A stretch of DNA of 64,000 bases from Salvator merianae (lineage: Eukaryota > Chordata > Lepidosauria > Squamata > Teiidae), in the NCBI GenBank assembly GCA_003586115.2, contig QVOM02000042.1:39046376-39110375 (forward strand), in the 5' to 3' direction. Below are positions 1-13,105 of the stretch, in pieces (position 1 is the first letter of the stretch; the number at the start of each line of letters is the position of its first letter). A program made the translations under genes and the position numbers. The notes below the pieces were generated by a model, which ran no database searches, had not been told where the DNA came from, and saw only the letters and a program-made list of their open reading frames with translations.

Positions 1-2129
1 AAAAATATGTAATTTGTGAATGGTAAAGTTGTTTGTACCCCATTTATTTTTAATCTCTGCAGCAAAACTATAAGTCTTATTGGCTTGATTTCCACTAGCA
101 TTTTTTTTTTCCTTTGGAAGATGTCCTAAAATTGTAAAACTGGACTACATAATCATATTTTGATTCCGATACAAACATACATCTATGTTGTTCACTTGGC
201 TGGGATATAAAGTCATCCACCCATACTAATGAGGATTAATGATAATAATGGAAAAAGCAACCACATAATATTTGGTCAACTGCAAGGCAAAAATGTGTAA
301 TAAATTGGTACATTACAACTCCTTCCTTATAGCTCCATTTCAGTGAATTTGGAGTCTGGATTTGGCAGAATCTAAAAGGACATATGTGAACCACTCCTGG
401 AACAAAGTTGACAGGGCTACTGGAACACCTATACTTAAGCCCATTTGCAGTGTTACACAACAAGCTCAAGATGAAAACGTCAAGAGAAATGGAATACCCA
501 GAAACTGTCAGGCACAAAATATTATTTCCTGATAAGCAGCATGCACTATTTTCTGCTAAAATTTTATTAGACTGATGAGACTTAGATACAACCCAGATTT
601 CACTAGGTAGTCATTCTGTTCTGCCATCAACTTCTAATAACTTTGATAAAGCTCTCCAAAAGACTTCAGCTTAAGCAAAAAAAGGAACAAAAGAAAGAAA
701 AAAGAGGGTAAAAAAAGTAACAAAAATCCTATTTAATGAACCATATCACCTGCGAACCATCTACAGTCGGACAGGACCTTTTTTAGTCACCCCTCTAATA
801 GAAGTGCTCTTTGTGTAGATGCACAAAAAAGGCATTCATGTAGTTAAACAAATAAGCCTACCTCATTTTTCCTCACTTCAGTCTTCTTCACCACCAAGTC
901 TGGCAATGGCCTCCTTGACAATAAATGCTTGTCACTGATTGGGCACGCATCTGCCCAGATTTGTGTGGCCCCTATTGGTCACTCACTGGCAGCATTTGTT
1001 CCCATGCTGTGATTAGTTACATTTCCTTCCTTTGTGCTTATGTAGCTTCCTGCCCAATCCGACTAAAAGAATGAATCACACTGGGTGCTATTAAACACCA
1101 AATGAGGAAGATACACGCATACCTAAGCTTCAAGATAGAGTAAGGAAAATTTAGAAATAAAATGTCTGACATTCCAGAATCAGATTCATTCAGAGGGCAC
1201 CTCTTTAAAAATGTCTGATCACACCCTAAGTCATATCTGAGCTTCCTTAGAAATACCTTTTTTGCTACACATGAATACAACCATGGGATGCTATTCTCAT
1301 ATTGCTGGCTAAGATATAGGCACAAATATTCAGGTCTCTGCTTCAATGTAGCGACAATCGGTCCAGTGTTTATATTCTTCTATTAAGAGGAGTATTAGAG
1401 GCTCTGTTTATTAGAAGCTTGCCATTATGAGTTGACATATGTTTGCCAATTAGCATTAGACCTGCTGAGATCAGTTCTGCTTTGCAGTGTAAAGAAAGCA
1501 AGGGAGAAATGGCATTCATTATACACCACAAATGCCAAATTTTTCATAGACCTAATGGCAAGAATTACAGTATCTCCCAGTAACGTATGTAGCCAAGAGA
1601 TCTGTAAAAGAATTGGTGAATTTAGAATTACTATGTTTCAAGCACAGCAGAGAACTTGACAGTTAACAATATTCAAGGTCAGCATTTGCAAGCAAAAGTA
1701 GTACAAGTAAAGTTAAAACAGAACCAACCAAACAAACTTTATTATTTATGTATATTTAGCAATCACCAAGAACTTGGTTAGGAATGATGGAAAAAGAAAT
1801 TGTATAATCAAGGATATCCTACACTGTGCATGTGAGAAGTGCCTTCCCCATCTCACAAAGCTTCACAGTAGTTACACTGTTATGTGCTTCATCAAGCCAC
1901 ACGTTCAGAGTTGCTGTAAGTCCAATGGCACTCTATGAACGATTCCATACTTTGTATGGCACACATACCTACTATCACCATAAACTACTAACCACCAGAA
2001 ACAGGCATGTAAACTATGAAGAATGTATACCTGTTTAGTACTGAAATACGATGTACTTGAAGATGGAAGCATGTTGGTCATATGGTGTTTTTTTGTTTTC
2101 AGAAACAATGATCTAGTCATTCCTGTCAT

Positions 2130-2237
2130 GCTGGACTATCCCTCCAAACAATAAAGCTGCCCTTTCCCAATAGGGTTGAACTACATGATCTCCAAGATCC
2201 CTCCTGACTCGTATATTAGACAATTCTATGAAAACAG
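2130..2237 (+). mobile_element. CR1 LINE 3' tail fragment
   Basis: The stretch reads as an old copy of the CR1 3' end: a 'gttgaactacatgatctcc' block, a 'gatccctcctgac' block, and the terminal 'attctatga' motif. It is short and diverged, with no coding part left. CR1 elements end this way in birds and reptiles, which supports a sauropsid origin of the window. Confidence 0.7.
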
Positions 2238-2569
2238 ACCTAATGTTCCAGAAACTGGATTTTAAAGGGAAGTCAAAAGCCCATGCATTCAGGAAAGCCT
2301 CGGTATGCAAACTAAGTATCCCATTCAACCATATATCCCTGTGTACAACAAAAAAATGTATTTGCACATGTATTCTGACATCTTGAATACAGCAACTCAA
2401 TCTAGTCACCCAAATAGTTACAAGCTATACCAGAAAGCTTTACGGAGCTTTTGGCACCTGCATCTGAGGCTTTCCCCAAGCTGATTTCTGGAATGTATAA
2501 CCCGATTAGTAAAAGCTACCATGATTCACAGTTTGCTCAGATAAAAAGTGCATCCTATAGCAATGTAAG

Positions 2570-2660
2570 TTGAAGCCCTGTCCTAATGTGTTAGTCAGAA
2601 GCAAGTCCCACTGGGTTTAATACAGCTTTGCTTCTGATGCCTACACAGGCCTGCAGCCTT
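2570..2660 (+). repeat. Short reptilian interspersed repeat
   Basis: The block 'agaagcaagtcccactgggt' followed by 'gcctacacaggcctgcagcc' resembles a very common squamate repeat, recognised by its 'aagtcccattgagttcaat' and 'ggattgcagcc' parts. It is not coding. The family assignment is from memory of the motif, not a database search. Confidence 0.5.
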
Positions 2661-4739
2661 AAAGCAAGGCAAATGAAACAATGGCCCTTAAGAGTTTTCT
2701 GAAAAATAACTTCCATGAGCTCCAGCTAAATGGCAAGGAATTATGGGAAATGTACGGCAACAGTTTGGTCAACCCCGTTCTAGTAGTTCACTGTCACAGA
2801 ACAACCTTCTCATTCTATCCCCTTTTTTTTAAAAAGGAAACTTTCCATGATGCATTCTTTTTCATAAAAACAAGAACATATTTACACAGGTATAATGTCA
2901 ACCTATAAAAGAGACATAGTTAAAGAACACATAAACCAATATGCTGCTACTTTCTGCATTCATTCACCTAAACACACGGTTCAAAGTACAAGATGCCCCC
3001 CCTTCAGACTCACCTTCACTTCCCTCTTCTAAGCATCCTGCCACATCAAGACAACTGTGCCCCCAGCAGGCCTGCATAAGCCCAAAGCCATGTTTCAGGG
3101 AAGCTGTGGTTGAAATTAGCTATTTGACTGAACTAGACTGATAGTGTAGTGTAGATAATCTTCAGCTACAATAGCTAAGATCTGGCTATTATGTTCATTT
3201 TGGCAGCCCATTTTTGTATTTCAAAATTTGATGGAAAACCTACAGGTTAGGGCACCCGCTTACCTACACACAGCAAGATACCGGAGTCCTAACATTTTCA
3301 CTTCTAATCAATTTATGATATTGCAGCTGCCCAGTTCTTCTGACTGCTGCACACTACTGCTCTCTCTATTAAATCTTTCCCACTGTTCATAAATGCAGAG
3401 ACGACTGAAGCAGTGAAATTTTTGTGGGTTCTCCTGCTTTCCATCAAAACAGAAGGCAGCATCGCTTCAGCTACAGATCAATATAGCACACAGAGGCTTG
3501 ATAAGTCTATACGGTGTGAAACCCCACCTGCAGTACACCTAGTCAGGATATCAAAGTAGGAATGACATCCAAACAATTATACAAACACTTAAAAAAAAAA
3601 ATCCATGTATGTCCTGAATATAAACACTACAGATATATACAGAGTTTCCTTGAGTGAAAGGGAATTCCTAATCATACATCACATTCCTGCACACAGGAGA
3701 TTTGCAAACTAAACTGCTCTCAACACTGGAACAAAGAGACTTGTGTGCAGTGAGAATCCTTATACACACGAGAGTGTATATACTGGATTGACTGAGTATG
3801 TCTTTCAAGAAGGAAGAACACGCATCCAAAGAAAATCCAAACCCTGTTTCGGATTACAATTTTCATTGTACAAGGTTGGCCTGCCTCGGCAGAATGGGAA
3901 CTAAAAACAGAAACATCTGGAAAGTCCCTAGTTGGGAAAAACTGGTCCACACACCGCTACTTAGATACATATTACTATTCATTTAGTGGTGTTCCTCACC
4001 CTTGACCCTGAATATGTCTGTGGTCATTATTATGTACATAGCTTCTGGCAGCACCTTGGTTTTATACAGAAAAGTGGTTAAGAAATAAATTAAGAACAAG
4101 AAGTGGCTTCCAGCCAAGCGTGTGCAGTGAGAAACAGGTGGAACCCGGTTTGGTGTAACACATGATATCACACTGATCCATATTCTCATCTGCAATAAAT
4201 CAGAATGTGGTTTGGACAATCCAAGGAAGCCAGGCCAATCTGCATGTTGGCTGCTGGGTGCTCATCACTTTAGTTTCACCCGCTGTCACTGACAATCCTA
4301 ATGTTTTGATGCAGCCCCTTGAGAACATGCTGTTCAGAGCCACCCAGCTGTCATGCTGACTTGCTCTGCCTCCTCTGACGCCACACGTGCCCCCCCTCTC
4401 TAAAACAGGAGAGGTGTCGGTGGGGGCAAGTACAGACAACTAAATCCTGCCAGCAGTTGCCACTGCCATTTGTAAATAAGAAGGTGTCAATGAAGGACTG
4501 CAAAGTTGTTTGTCTAGCCTCCTAAAGCAATCTTCATTGCTCACTGGCATGCAAGTAACAAATGACAGATATCATTAATTTCTCTGGAGGAACACCTAAG
4601 TCTGCAAACAAAGGAGCAGGCAGCCCCAAACCCTGCCGATGATGCTACAATCCAGAGACAAGGACACTAACCAGTGGCTCCTGCTTCCAATGACTAAGGG
4701 AGGGGGGGTGTCCACTTGAAACCCCAGGGCCTTTGCAGC

Positions 4740-5560
4740 CTCCTTCCCAAGTTAATATACTAGGCGCTTTCAATGATAAAAGCTTTCTATGGCCCTGACG
4801 ATGAAAAATAGCCCAAACCCAGTTCTAAATTAAACAAATGGATTCCCATTTTAGTCTTTTCCCAAAATAATTTACTGAAGCACAAGCGGTAAGCAGACTC
4901 AAGGCTGGGATGTCATACAAACCATATATTAACCTAGGTGGCGATGAATCTCCCCCCCCTCCTCTCTCAGCTCTATGCTACTTTCTTAAATAGCCTGCCA
5001 TAAAGCCCCAACCTAATTAAAAACAGCTTCCTCTGCAAGAGCAGCCTTGATTTCACTTATTTACACATTAACTGCAGTTTCCATTTGGCCAATCCAGCCT
5101 TATTCCCTACACTGCACAGGGCCTTTTATCTGCCCTGGACAGCATTTTCTGCAGCAGATGAAGTAGATGCCGATTGATTTGCTGTCGAGCATGGTAAATT
5201 AATAGCAACAAATTGCTGAGGGCCCCATCTCACGGCACCACCATGCTTCGGCAGTTTTGCTTTATTTGCTCCATGATGGGCAGCAGTCAGGCCTCTTCAA
5301 GTCAATTTCTTCTTAACAACCTGCAATACTTTTCAATGGTGAAAATAGAGCTGTTCCTTGTAAGTCTGAAATCAATATCCTATTGCCCTTAGAAAATGCT
5401 AAACAAGCAGTATTGGCAATCCACTTGGTACCAGAGGGTATCAGATATAATGCAAATCCATACGGCTTCCCTCCTTGTAGTTATTACAGTTTGCTAAAAG
5501 GTTCCTAATGCCATTTATCATCATTTACCATCGACTACTGAAGCTACGATTATGATATCC
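4740..5560. promoter_or_regulatory. Candidate conserved non-coding element block in TLE4 intron 4
   Basis: This stretch has no repeat hallmarks, mixed base composition, few homopolymers, and many plausible factor cores (TAAT, ATTA, CCATTTGG, CAGCTG-like and GATTGATT). It looks like a slowly evolving intronic enhancer, of the kind found in introns of developmental regulators. Conservation cannot be tested from one sequence. Confidence 0.35.
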
Positions 5561-6439
5561 TATCAGCTGGCCAGAGCCCTTTCATTTCTACTCAATTAAT
5601 ATTTTAGCAGCACTCAAATGGTTGTTGCCTAGGACTTGTAATAAAATTTACATGGATTGGAGTGAAAGGAGGAAGGGACTACAGTGAAGATTATAACCCA
5701 CACAAATCATGTCATATTTTTTTTCAGTTCAGCTTCAAGGTCTGATCTTCATAACATATCCATGGGAAGAGATCAGTTTATTTGAGAATACTGTCAACTG
5801 CAGCAGGCTTCACTAAAGAACCAAAACACCACAGTATTCATAATTCCTTAAAAAAAAAAAAAAGTACTACTTTTGTCTCTTACTTAACTTTCCTCTGGTC
5901 TTATTTCTAAGTCTTCCACTTGCACCCAAGTGCTGGTTCTTACTCTAGAGGACAAATTACCAATATCTGAAAAAAAAAAAAAAACACCTCTTCCATCTTT
6001 TATTGATTCAAGCTATGAAATTATTATGTACTGTAGCCAATACATGCAATCCAACAGAGTTCAGAAAAACAGGATTTAGTACACCAACAATGCCTGACTT
6101 GCGTTATGTGTGCATACACATGCATGCACTTATGAGAGGTAAACAGTTTAGCAAGAGCGAAAAAGCCAAACCTATTTAATGCTTCTATAGCATGATCAAA
6201 GAGATGCCTAATCAGAAATCAATCCTTTCGAATACAAAGCACTTTTTTTCCAAGTCTATGTAACAAGTATTCCAGATCTACTAAACGCAATAAAGGTTTT
6301 TTTTTCTTCCCACGTCTCAAACTAAGCACACACGTCAGTATTTTTGACACAGTACTTCCCTCCAATTCTTTGGAGATCTCTGTTAAGATCAGCAAACAAA
6401 ATTTTAAAATTTCATAGTTGTTTTCTATCACACATCAGA

Positions 6440-6660
6440 GCGGTTAATATTTTTTCCTTAATAAATAAAAATAATTCAGAGAACTAATTCTATCAGTCTA
6501 ATGCTATTTACTCAGTTACCAAAATCTAAATTAATTATGTTCTCAAACATAATTGTTAAAAATTGGCAACATTATGCAGGCTTAATTAAGATTAAATCCA
6601 ATTTACTAAATGTACTTTAATTGGTACTAATTACATTAGCTTTCCTTTCAGAATGACAAA
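6440..6660. promoter_or_regulatory. Candidate TAATTA-rich non-coding element in TLE4 intron 4
   Basis: About 200 bp unusually dense in homeodomain core motifs (TTAATTA, ATTAAT, TAATTAAG and TAATTAC) without simple repetition. Such clusters are typical of conserved developmental enhancers; function here is inference. Confidence 0.35.
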
Positions 6661-9376
6661 TTCCCCATAGGTTTCACTTTAATAGTCTTCTATCAAAATC
6701 AACACAGGATGACTGATGATCAGCTTTGCCAGAAGGGAGGGAGAAGAAGGAGAAAAAATGAACCCCTGCCATATCGCCTTCACCTTCACCCTACCCTAGA
6801 AGCAATCCTGCATCCAGCACCAACCAGCTATGTGCATTTATCCCTTTATCAATTTGCTAAATCACAGAGTCATGACTCCATCACAACCTTCATTTTCTGT
6901 TCCAATGGAAAAGTTCTCTAAAAATAAATACTCTGTGGCTGGAAGCAGCCAAGATGAACAAATGCTTTGATGGAAAATACACCGAGGTTTCAAGTATCAG
7001 GGCCACCAATTACTAGGGGACTTCCGGGGACTTTAGGGAGCCCTACTTTTGAACCCTCCAAGACGCAAATCTAATAAGCCCTAACCTGATCTTGAAAACT
7101 AGGCCCAATTCTACCGCAGGGCAACTCCACCGCATTATTGCCTGCTTTCCATTACAAGGGCAACCAGCGACTACATCTGGAAAAGGAGCTAAGAGAAGCC
7201 TGTGCTGTCTGCCTAGGAAAACAAATAAAGACAGATAGGCCTCTGTGCTGGTGAAGTGAATGGGGAGGGGGAAGCAGAAAATGGAGAAGGGACAGGAAGA
7301 AAATATAATAAGAAGGTGGTTTGCAGAGCTGTCTGTATTCCGTAATGTGATCAACTGCCCTCAGGATTTTTATATGATTGAATATAAGAGCAAGCCCCAC
7401 AAATAATCCCAAAAGCACTCAGCTTCAATTGGGAAGAATGAGTTTGGGGGCTGGTGGGGGGGGGCAGATGAAATGTAAGACTGAAGGATTTAAGGTGGAG
7501 GGCAGGCCTCAAGGCTTTGTCGCCATAGCAGACAGCAACACACGTCCAAGGAATATTTTCTTAATGTCAAATGGGGGATATTTTGTACTGATGTTGCAGT
7601 TTCTGAGCTGGGAGTACAGAGCGGAGTATTATGAACCTCATTACCAAGTGCCCATATTATACAGCACAGAGCAAGAGAGATAAAAAGATATTTTAGAATG
7701 ATAGTTCTGTGATCAACTTTCTTTGTTGGACTGTATTTCATTAGAGTCAGCAGCATGTGATAAAAAAAAAAGTATTAAGTAATGTTTAGTGCGAGGGTGG
7801 AGTGTTTACATTACTAATCTGAACAGAAATGACAGTAATGGGGAAGTGATATTCTAATTAAGCTCAATCCTTCAAAATGAGCACATTTATAAATTAAATA
7901 TAAAAATTTCCTCAGAAGAACACCTTAGCATACATTTGCTTTGCAAGCAAAACACTTGAAATTAAAGCCTACTTCTCCTACCCATCTCTTTTCTTTTTTA
8001 AATTTCACTGACTTTATGTCTTGACTTTTCTTTTTAGAATAAATTATTTTTAAAAATTTAAAAACTGTAAATATATTATGTAACATTTTCCAACAAATGT
8101 TTCTTTAGATATATGGGAAACCAAACTGCAAGCAGACATTAGAAGATTTGGTCACTGTGTGTACAATACAAATACACTGAAATACTAAAAATTATACTGG
8201 CTTGAAAAGCTCAAAACCTGCACTTCTAGCATCTAAATAGACACAAATAAGTTTTTACAACTTAAAGCAGTCATAGTCAAAACCAACTAAGCATTTTCTC
8301 CCCACAAACACTTCTAAATATCTTCAACCTTCTTTAATCCATATAAATATTAACTACCAATTCTATGACTGCTTATCTATTCTCTCAGTTTTTGTGCAGG
8401 AACAATTCCACATACGGGGCTTAAATCTGATTATGTCCCAGGACAGGAAACTTAAGCAAAAAGCCATTAGAAAGCTTGTTGATAGCACACACAGTTTAAC
8501 AGGTTTCTAGGACTACAAATATCCAAAATAGTAAAATTAATTATCTCATGGATACAATTCAACATAAATAACAAAAAAAACCAGTTTCACTTAATGTTTA
8601 TGGAACCTCCCCTTTGCTTTAAGTGACAAATACACCTAAAAAACTTTGTTTAATTGTGTTTTCTGAAATGAATACACAGTAATGTGGAAACCGAGAAAAA
8701 TCAAATTCAGAATTATACCAGGGAAGCTCAAGTTAGTCACTGAATTATCAAAACAGGAAGTTTAATGTACTATACTGCATTTTAATCAATTAATCATAGT
8801 CACAATATTATGTCCACAACAAGAGCTTCACCTCAATATGGGCTTCTTCCTTAAGGACAATGATCGCAGCTAACGCACCAGATTTCTTAAGGCATTTCAC
8901 TTAAATGGTTCCCAGGGGTCTGCTTCCCCAATTTTCTTTTTCCAATCTACATCAAAGTTTATCAATTTATCTACCATATAATGAAATAAAGACATTTGTG
9001 TCTTCACTATAGGCTGACCTCAGGACCATTTTTCAACTGTTAATCTACATTTGCAAAGCTGCAGTCTTCAATACAGACAATCTGAACCTAGAATTCTGAT
9101 TATGCAATCCAAGAGATGGCCTGAAAGCAGAAATTATTACATCACTATAGACAAATTCAAGAGACTTTCTCAGGCCTTTTTAGAGGGGGGTGCCTGGAAG
9201 AAAATCTGGCCAGTTGAGCAGTTTTGTTTCATGCATGCAACAAATCAGACTATGCCCTATTAAACCAAATATGAATTTCTGACTACATTTGAGAAAATTA
9301 GAGTGCTGTCTTTTACATGGATTAAAATTGAGATATTAATACTAACTCTAACACAAGAACAGAATATTTTGCTTAC

Positions 9377-9421
9377 CTGCTTATGCATCTCTATATTCAA
9401 CCCGTAGGACATTTCATAATA
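9377..9421 (-). CDS. TLE4: TLE4 coding exon 4 (Q domain)
   Basis: This 45-bp exon encodes YYEMSYGLNIEMHKQ and continues the Q-domain coiled coil. It follows a TTTTTTCTTAG acceptor and is followed by a GTAAG donor (9376-9372). Both ends are in phase 0. It is too short to stand out as an open reading frame and was found by matching the TLE family and the splice sites. In TLE proteins the next residues begin with AEIVKRLN; I looked for that exon in the remaining 9.3 kb to the left and did not find it, so it should lie beyond the window. Confidence 0.93.
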
Positions 9422-10750
9422 CTAAGAAAAAAGAATTCCTTTTAGAATTGCTCATAATCACATCAACATGTCCAATTTCTGTTTTTCAGAGTGCATGTAA
9501 CATAAGATACGGTAAATAAATTTTGAGCCTTCTCTGTTATTGCACATTCCTTGATAAGACTGTTTCTAATTTTACATTTGTTTAAACAGCAACCAAGAAA
9601 GGATTGTGCAGAAAAGCACAGAGGGGAAATGTCAAATACAATTATTAAAGGGTAGTTGAGCCAAAATAACACATTTTGCTCTTCAGCATCACTTGAAGAC
9701 ACAAAAATGCCAGAACTGCTAGAAAACTGTTACAAAATCAGCAATGGGAAGGAGACCTATCTTTCAATATTCAAAACTAAAAACTTGAAATGAATACAAG
9801 GAAATATAGGCATTTCAAGAAAAAAAACAGGGAAGCATTTCAGACTCAAAACAGAAACATCATTGTTTAAAATCTCTTGCTTTCCTGTCCTACATTGTAG
9901 CTCAGTTTTGCCAGTTAGTACCATATGAACTAGGCATATCAGCCACGTGAAGGCTGGATACGAGCTTTGATGGATGATTTGTGCTTTGGCTACAAAGCGG
10001 CATCTCTCAAGGTTATTGTCCTCCTTAAAACTGAGTCACTCCATCACATAAAGAAAGCAATTATTTCCTCATACAAGAACAGAGAGGTAGATAGAAAACA
10101 GCTCTTTAGGTGTCATTACCATCCATCAGAAAATTAGGCATTTAGAGACTTCATCATCTGTCAATCACTGCCGCAAATATGGAAGAGGGCGATCCTTTCC
10201 ACATCTCTGATCACTGACATCCACAATTAAACATGAAGCCTCTAAATGGCAGCTCATAAGCAACAGGTTTAAGGACTATAAGTTTATGGTTGTTCTTTGG
10301 TTCAGCTTTGAATGAGTAATATAGCCTACATGTCAAGGGAACAGAGGAAGTGCTATAGCTCCGAAAGCTTTAATCTTGGAAATTAAACACCTCGAATCAG
10401 CTAGAAGCCTTTTCACCAGAATGTGAAAAGACTGAAATTCTTTATAAGCTTTGAATGCAAGGAGTAGAATCCTTGATGACCTTATACCAGGCGGACTTCC
10501 ACTGAAGTTTGGGTACATGTATCCATTTCAACAGAAGCTTGGGGATAAGATGGTCCAAGTCAATTGATCCAGGAAATTTCTTGTCACAGTCCTGGTACCA
10601 AGCAGGCAAAACCTAAGCTTTTATAATGTAACTTTCATCATCATAGTACCTTGATCACAATTGTCTAGCCGCCTCCAGCAACCTGAGCACTTTTCTCTAT
10701 TTGTATACCAATAAAACAGACATTTTGAATTTGTTACACTGCTTGCTTAC
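9422..10750 (-). other. TLE4: TLE4 intron 3
   Basis: A 1.3-kb intron bounded by the GTAAGC donor of exon 3 and the CTTAG acceptor of exon 4. No repeat, RNA gene or additional exon is evident inside it. Confidence 0.88.
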
Positions 10751-10814
10751 CATGACATAATGTCGTTGCATCTCTGTCTTTTCACTGGCCAGTTTCTCAC
10801 ATTCTAGCTTTAAA
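10751..10814 (-). CDS. TLE4: TLE4 coding exon 3 (Q domain)
   Basis: This 64-bp exon completes the split serine codon (AG from exon 2 plus T) and then reads [20 protein letters not shown] followed by M. It is the second block of the Q-domain helix, with the heptad-like leucine spacing of a coiled coil. The acceptor AG is at 10816-10815, after a pyrimidine stretch on the minus strand, and the donor is GTAAGC at 10750-10745. The exon ends in phase 0. The 64-bp length and phase agree with the conserved TLE exon structure. Nothing is broken or frameshifted. Confidence 0.94.
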
Positions 10815-11980
10815 CTGTTTAAAGAAACACACATATAAATATCCATAAGCATTTGTCAGTACCACTTTTTAATATCCTAAATCTGAGGGTTCCTTGCAGG
10901 TCACCTTCTATCATGTTTATAAAAAGACGCCAAAGCCCAGGTAGCTGGCACCTCTTTATAATTTCCTTTGTTGACAAGTCTGCTTATCTGGTATTCAAAC
11001 AAAATGTAGGAAAGTTTTCAGGAAAATGCATCCTGTTTGGAAAAGGAGTTGGCAAAGAAAGCTTTCAAAAAATGATTTGTCAGGAGAGTTTGATGACAAG
11101 CAAGAGACAAAAACCACCTGCCTATGGATCTCTTTTTCCTATCAAAAAAGCTGCTAGGTAATTTGGTTTCACATACATGATCTTTCTCACCCTTAATGAC
11201 CAATCAAATACGGGAAGGACTGGGAGGTTTTCTACTTGTAAAGAAAGCAACACAAAGCAGCACAAACAAATGACATCTTGTGCACAATAACACTTCCCAG
11301 TTTTGGAAACCCAGTGCTAAAATCTTCAGAGGCAATGTCTGTCAACGAGAGCATGAACACCTCTACCTTAAGGCCACTGAAAGAACCCTCCAGCTTCAAT
11401 TGAGTTTTGTAACATTTAAGATAGGGAGGCAATAGGTCACAGAGCATGGACTTTCCAGCATTTAGTTTAAATAAAGATGCACAATGGAATGTCCTTTTTC
11501 CCTTACAACCCTTGAGAGCAGCAGTGGGGAGACCTTGCCCATCCAGTTTTCCCAAACTGCTGTCTGCTGAAGACTCCTTCAGTCATGCTTCACCCTACTA
11601 CCCACAAGGGCTCTTTATTCATGTTTTCTTATCAGATCTTGCCAGGACCAACCTGGTCAAACGGTATTCCCTTCATCTTGATCAGGTCCCTTGAAATTAT
11701 TTTGTCAACCTTCAACGAAATGTTTCTGAGCGTACGGAGTGAGATGTTTTAAAGCACTTTTACACTATTTTGAAAGCTCTCTCCACAGAGCACAAGCGCC
11801 ATCCTCCTCTATAGCGACATGTAAAAGAAGAGGAAGGACATAATTCTACCAGGGTTTAATTTAATATTGGAAGGGCTTAATGAAAAGAAGCCCATTACGA
11901 TTTGGAAAGGTCCACTGCACGGGTGGGGGAGCGACAAGTGGTAAGCAAACAGAAGGATCAGGGAAAGTAAACATTGTTAC
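10815..11980 (-). other. TLE4: TLE4 intron 2
   Basis: A 1.17-kb intron between the GTAAC donor of exon 2 and the AG acceptor of exon 3. No recognisable repeat is seen. The short open frames in it on both strands have no family resemblance and no coding signature. Confidence 0.88.
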
Positions 11981-12078
11981 CTGTGGTACTGAGCCTGTAA
12001 AAACTGAAACTCCTCCTTAATCCGATCACAGGACTCGGAAATGGTGAATTTGAAGGGCTGAGCAGGCTGATGAGGTGC
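11981..12078 (-). CDS. TLE4: TLE4 coding exon 2 (start of Q domain)
   Basis: This 98-bp exon opens with an AG acceptor at 12080-12079 and ends before a GTAAC donor (11980-11976). It encodes [20 protein letters not shown] and continues [12 protein letters not shown], leaving two bases of a serine codon (phase 2). This is the beginning of the glutamine-rich Q domain, which forms coiled coils and tetramerises TLE proteins and is needed for repression. The sequence matches the vertebrate TLE family essentially residue for residue. The Ala-Gln and Thr-Ile choices fit TLE4 as I remember it better than TLE3. The flanking introns are short (about 1.0 and 1.2 kb), which is common for the 5' part of this gene. 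Confidence 0.95.
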
Positions 12079-13050
12079 CTAGAAGTGATCATCAGAAGGC
12101 GATGGTTTAATTACTCCTCGGCTAAGCCATTCCCCCTGGTGCATGCAAACATGTTTGGCGAGGTCACCCATACATCAATAATGAAAAGAGCGATTAAAAC
12201 TCACTTTGGGTTTGCACGCACGCACTGCTCACACGCTGCCGCCGTCTTTCAATCACAGCAGCCCTCATTACCTTATCCGCGCACACACGCACACGCACAC
12301 ACAAAGTATAATCTCGTCCACACCTCTGTAAGCCTGTAATTGAGGGAGCGTCTGGTCTTCGATTGCTCATCTTTCCACTTCAATGAAACCACCACCAACC
12401 CTAACAGTGAAACTCGGGGGGGGGGGAGAAAGAGGAAGTGTGTCCCCCCCCCCTTCATGGATGCGATTAATACCTAGGCGATGGAAGGCAAGGGGCAAAG
12501 AGGGTCACGGGCTACAAATGGCCAGCAAAAGCACAGCCCGAGAAAACGAATTGCGATTAGAGAGCAGCGCTGCCCTCGCCGTTTCATTCGCCTATGAATC
12601 TTTCAGAAACTAGCACGACGGGAAGTACTGTACTGAACATATTCCTGACATCGTAAAGCCTGAAAGCCAAAGACAACAATAAGAAAATGGCTACAACTCA
12701 ATTGTTTCACCCAACTCTCCCTCCCGCCTGCCCTCCCCTCCCCTCCCTTCCCTTCCCTCCCCTCATTTGCCTTCTTCTCAATGCAGGAGGCAAAGCGGGG
12801 AGGGAGAGATTTGTCTTTATTCTTGTTGCTCGTCCCTAGCCTATTCTCTTCTCTTTCCTTCCTCTCTCTCTCTCTCTCTCGCCCCCCCCCACCTCGCGGC
12901 GCGGTCCAGCCCCTCCCATTTTGTAAACAAGACTTTCAGAGGGGGAGGGGGCTCGGAGCAAGAACAGCCCTAACCTAAATCGCAGCAGCCCCCCCCCCCC
13001 GCTTTTCCGCGCCTCTTCTCCCCTCTCTCTCTCTCGCGCGCGCTACTCAC
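12079..13050 (-). other. TLE4: TLE4 intron 1, partly inside the CpG island
   Basis: A 0.97-kb intron between the GTGAGT donor of exon 1 and the CTAG acceptor of exon 2. The half next to exon 1 is CpG-rich and contains CT-rich tracts (about 12860-12882), a CA/CG dinucleotide tract (about 12280-12302) and homopolymer G or C runs near 12416-12427, 12443-12453 and 12990-13001. These runs are places where sequencing or assembly errors are likely. Confidence 0.87.
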
Positions 13051-13095
13051 CGGGTGTCTGGTTTGAGGGTACATCTTGCTCAGATCGCGAATCAT
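13051..13095 (-). CDS. TLE4: TLE4 coding exon 1 (start codon exon)
   Basis: This exon encodes the first 15 residues, MIRDLSKMYPQTRHP, of a Groucho/TLE nuclear co-repressor. TLE proteins do not bind DNA; they are recruited by factors such as HES, RUNX, TCF/LEF and engrailed-type homeodomain proteins. The MIRDLSK extension before MYPQTRHP is what I know from TLE4, whereas TLE1 and TLE3 begin near the second methionine; this is the main reason for choosing the paralogue. The ATG is at 13095-13093. An in-frame TGA lies 16 codons upstream (13143-13141), so no earlier in-frame start is available. The exon ends in CCG followed by a GTGAGT donor (13050-13045) and leaves phase 0, joining cleanly to the next exon. 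The first ATG has T at -3 (weak context); the second in-frame ATG (13074-13072) has A at -3. The exon lies inside a CpG island. Confidence 0.93.
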
Positions 13096-13105
13096 CCAAA
13101 CCGAT

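Larger units (their letters stand above)
1..9376 (-). other. TLE4: TLE4 intron 4 (partial, runs off the left edge)
   Basis: No coding exon is visible here. The intron is AT-rich with few recognisable repeats: a short CR1 tail near 2.1 kb, a short reptilian repeat near 2.6 kb, A-runs near 5850 and 5970, and two candidate conserved non-coding blocks (4740-5560 and 6440-6660). A long, repeat-poor first-half intron is expected for a developmental regulator that hosts its own enhancers, but enhancer activity is inference. Confidence 0.8.

Noticed and set aside
1..9376. TLE4 exon 5 (AEIVKRLN block)
   Set aside because: I searched the minus strand of this stretch for the expected Q-domain continuation and found no match, so the exon is assumed to lie outside the window.
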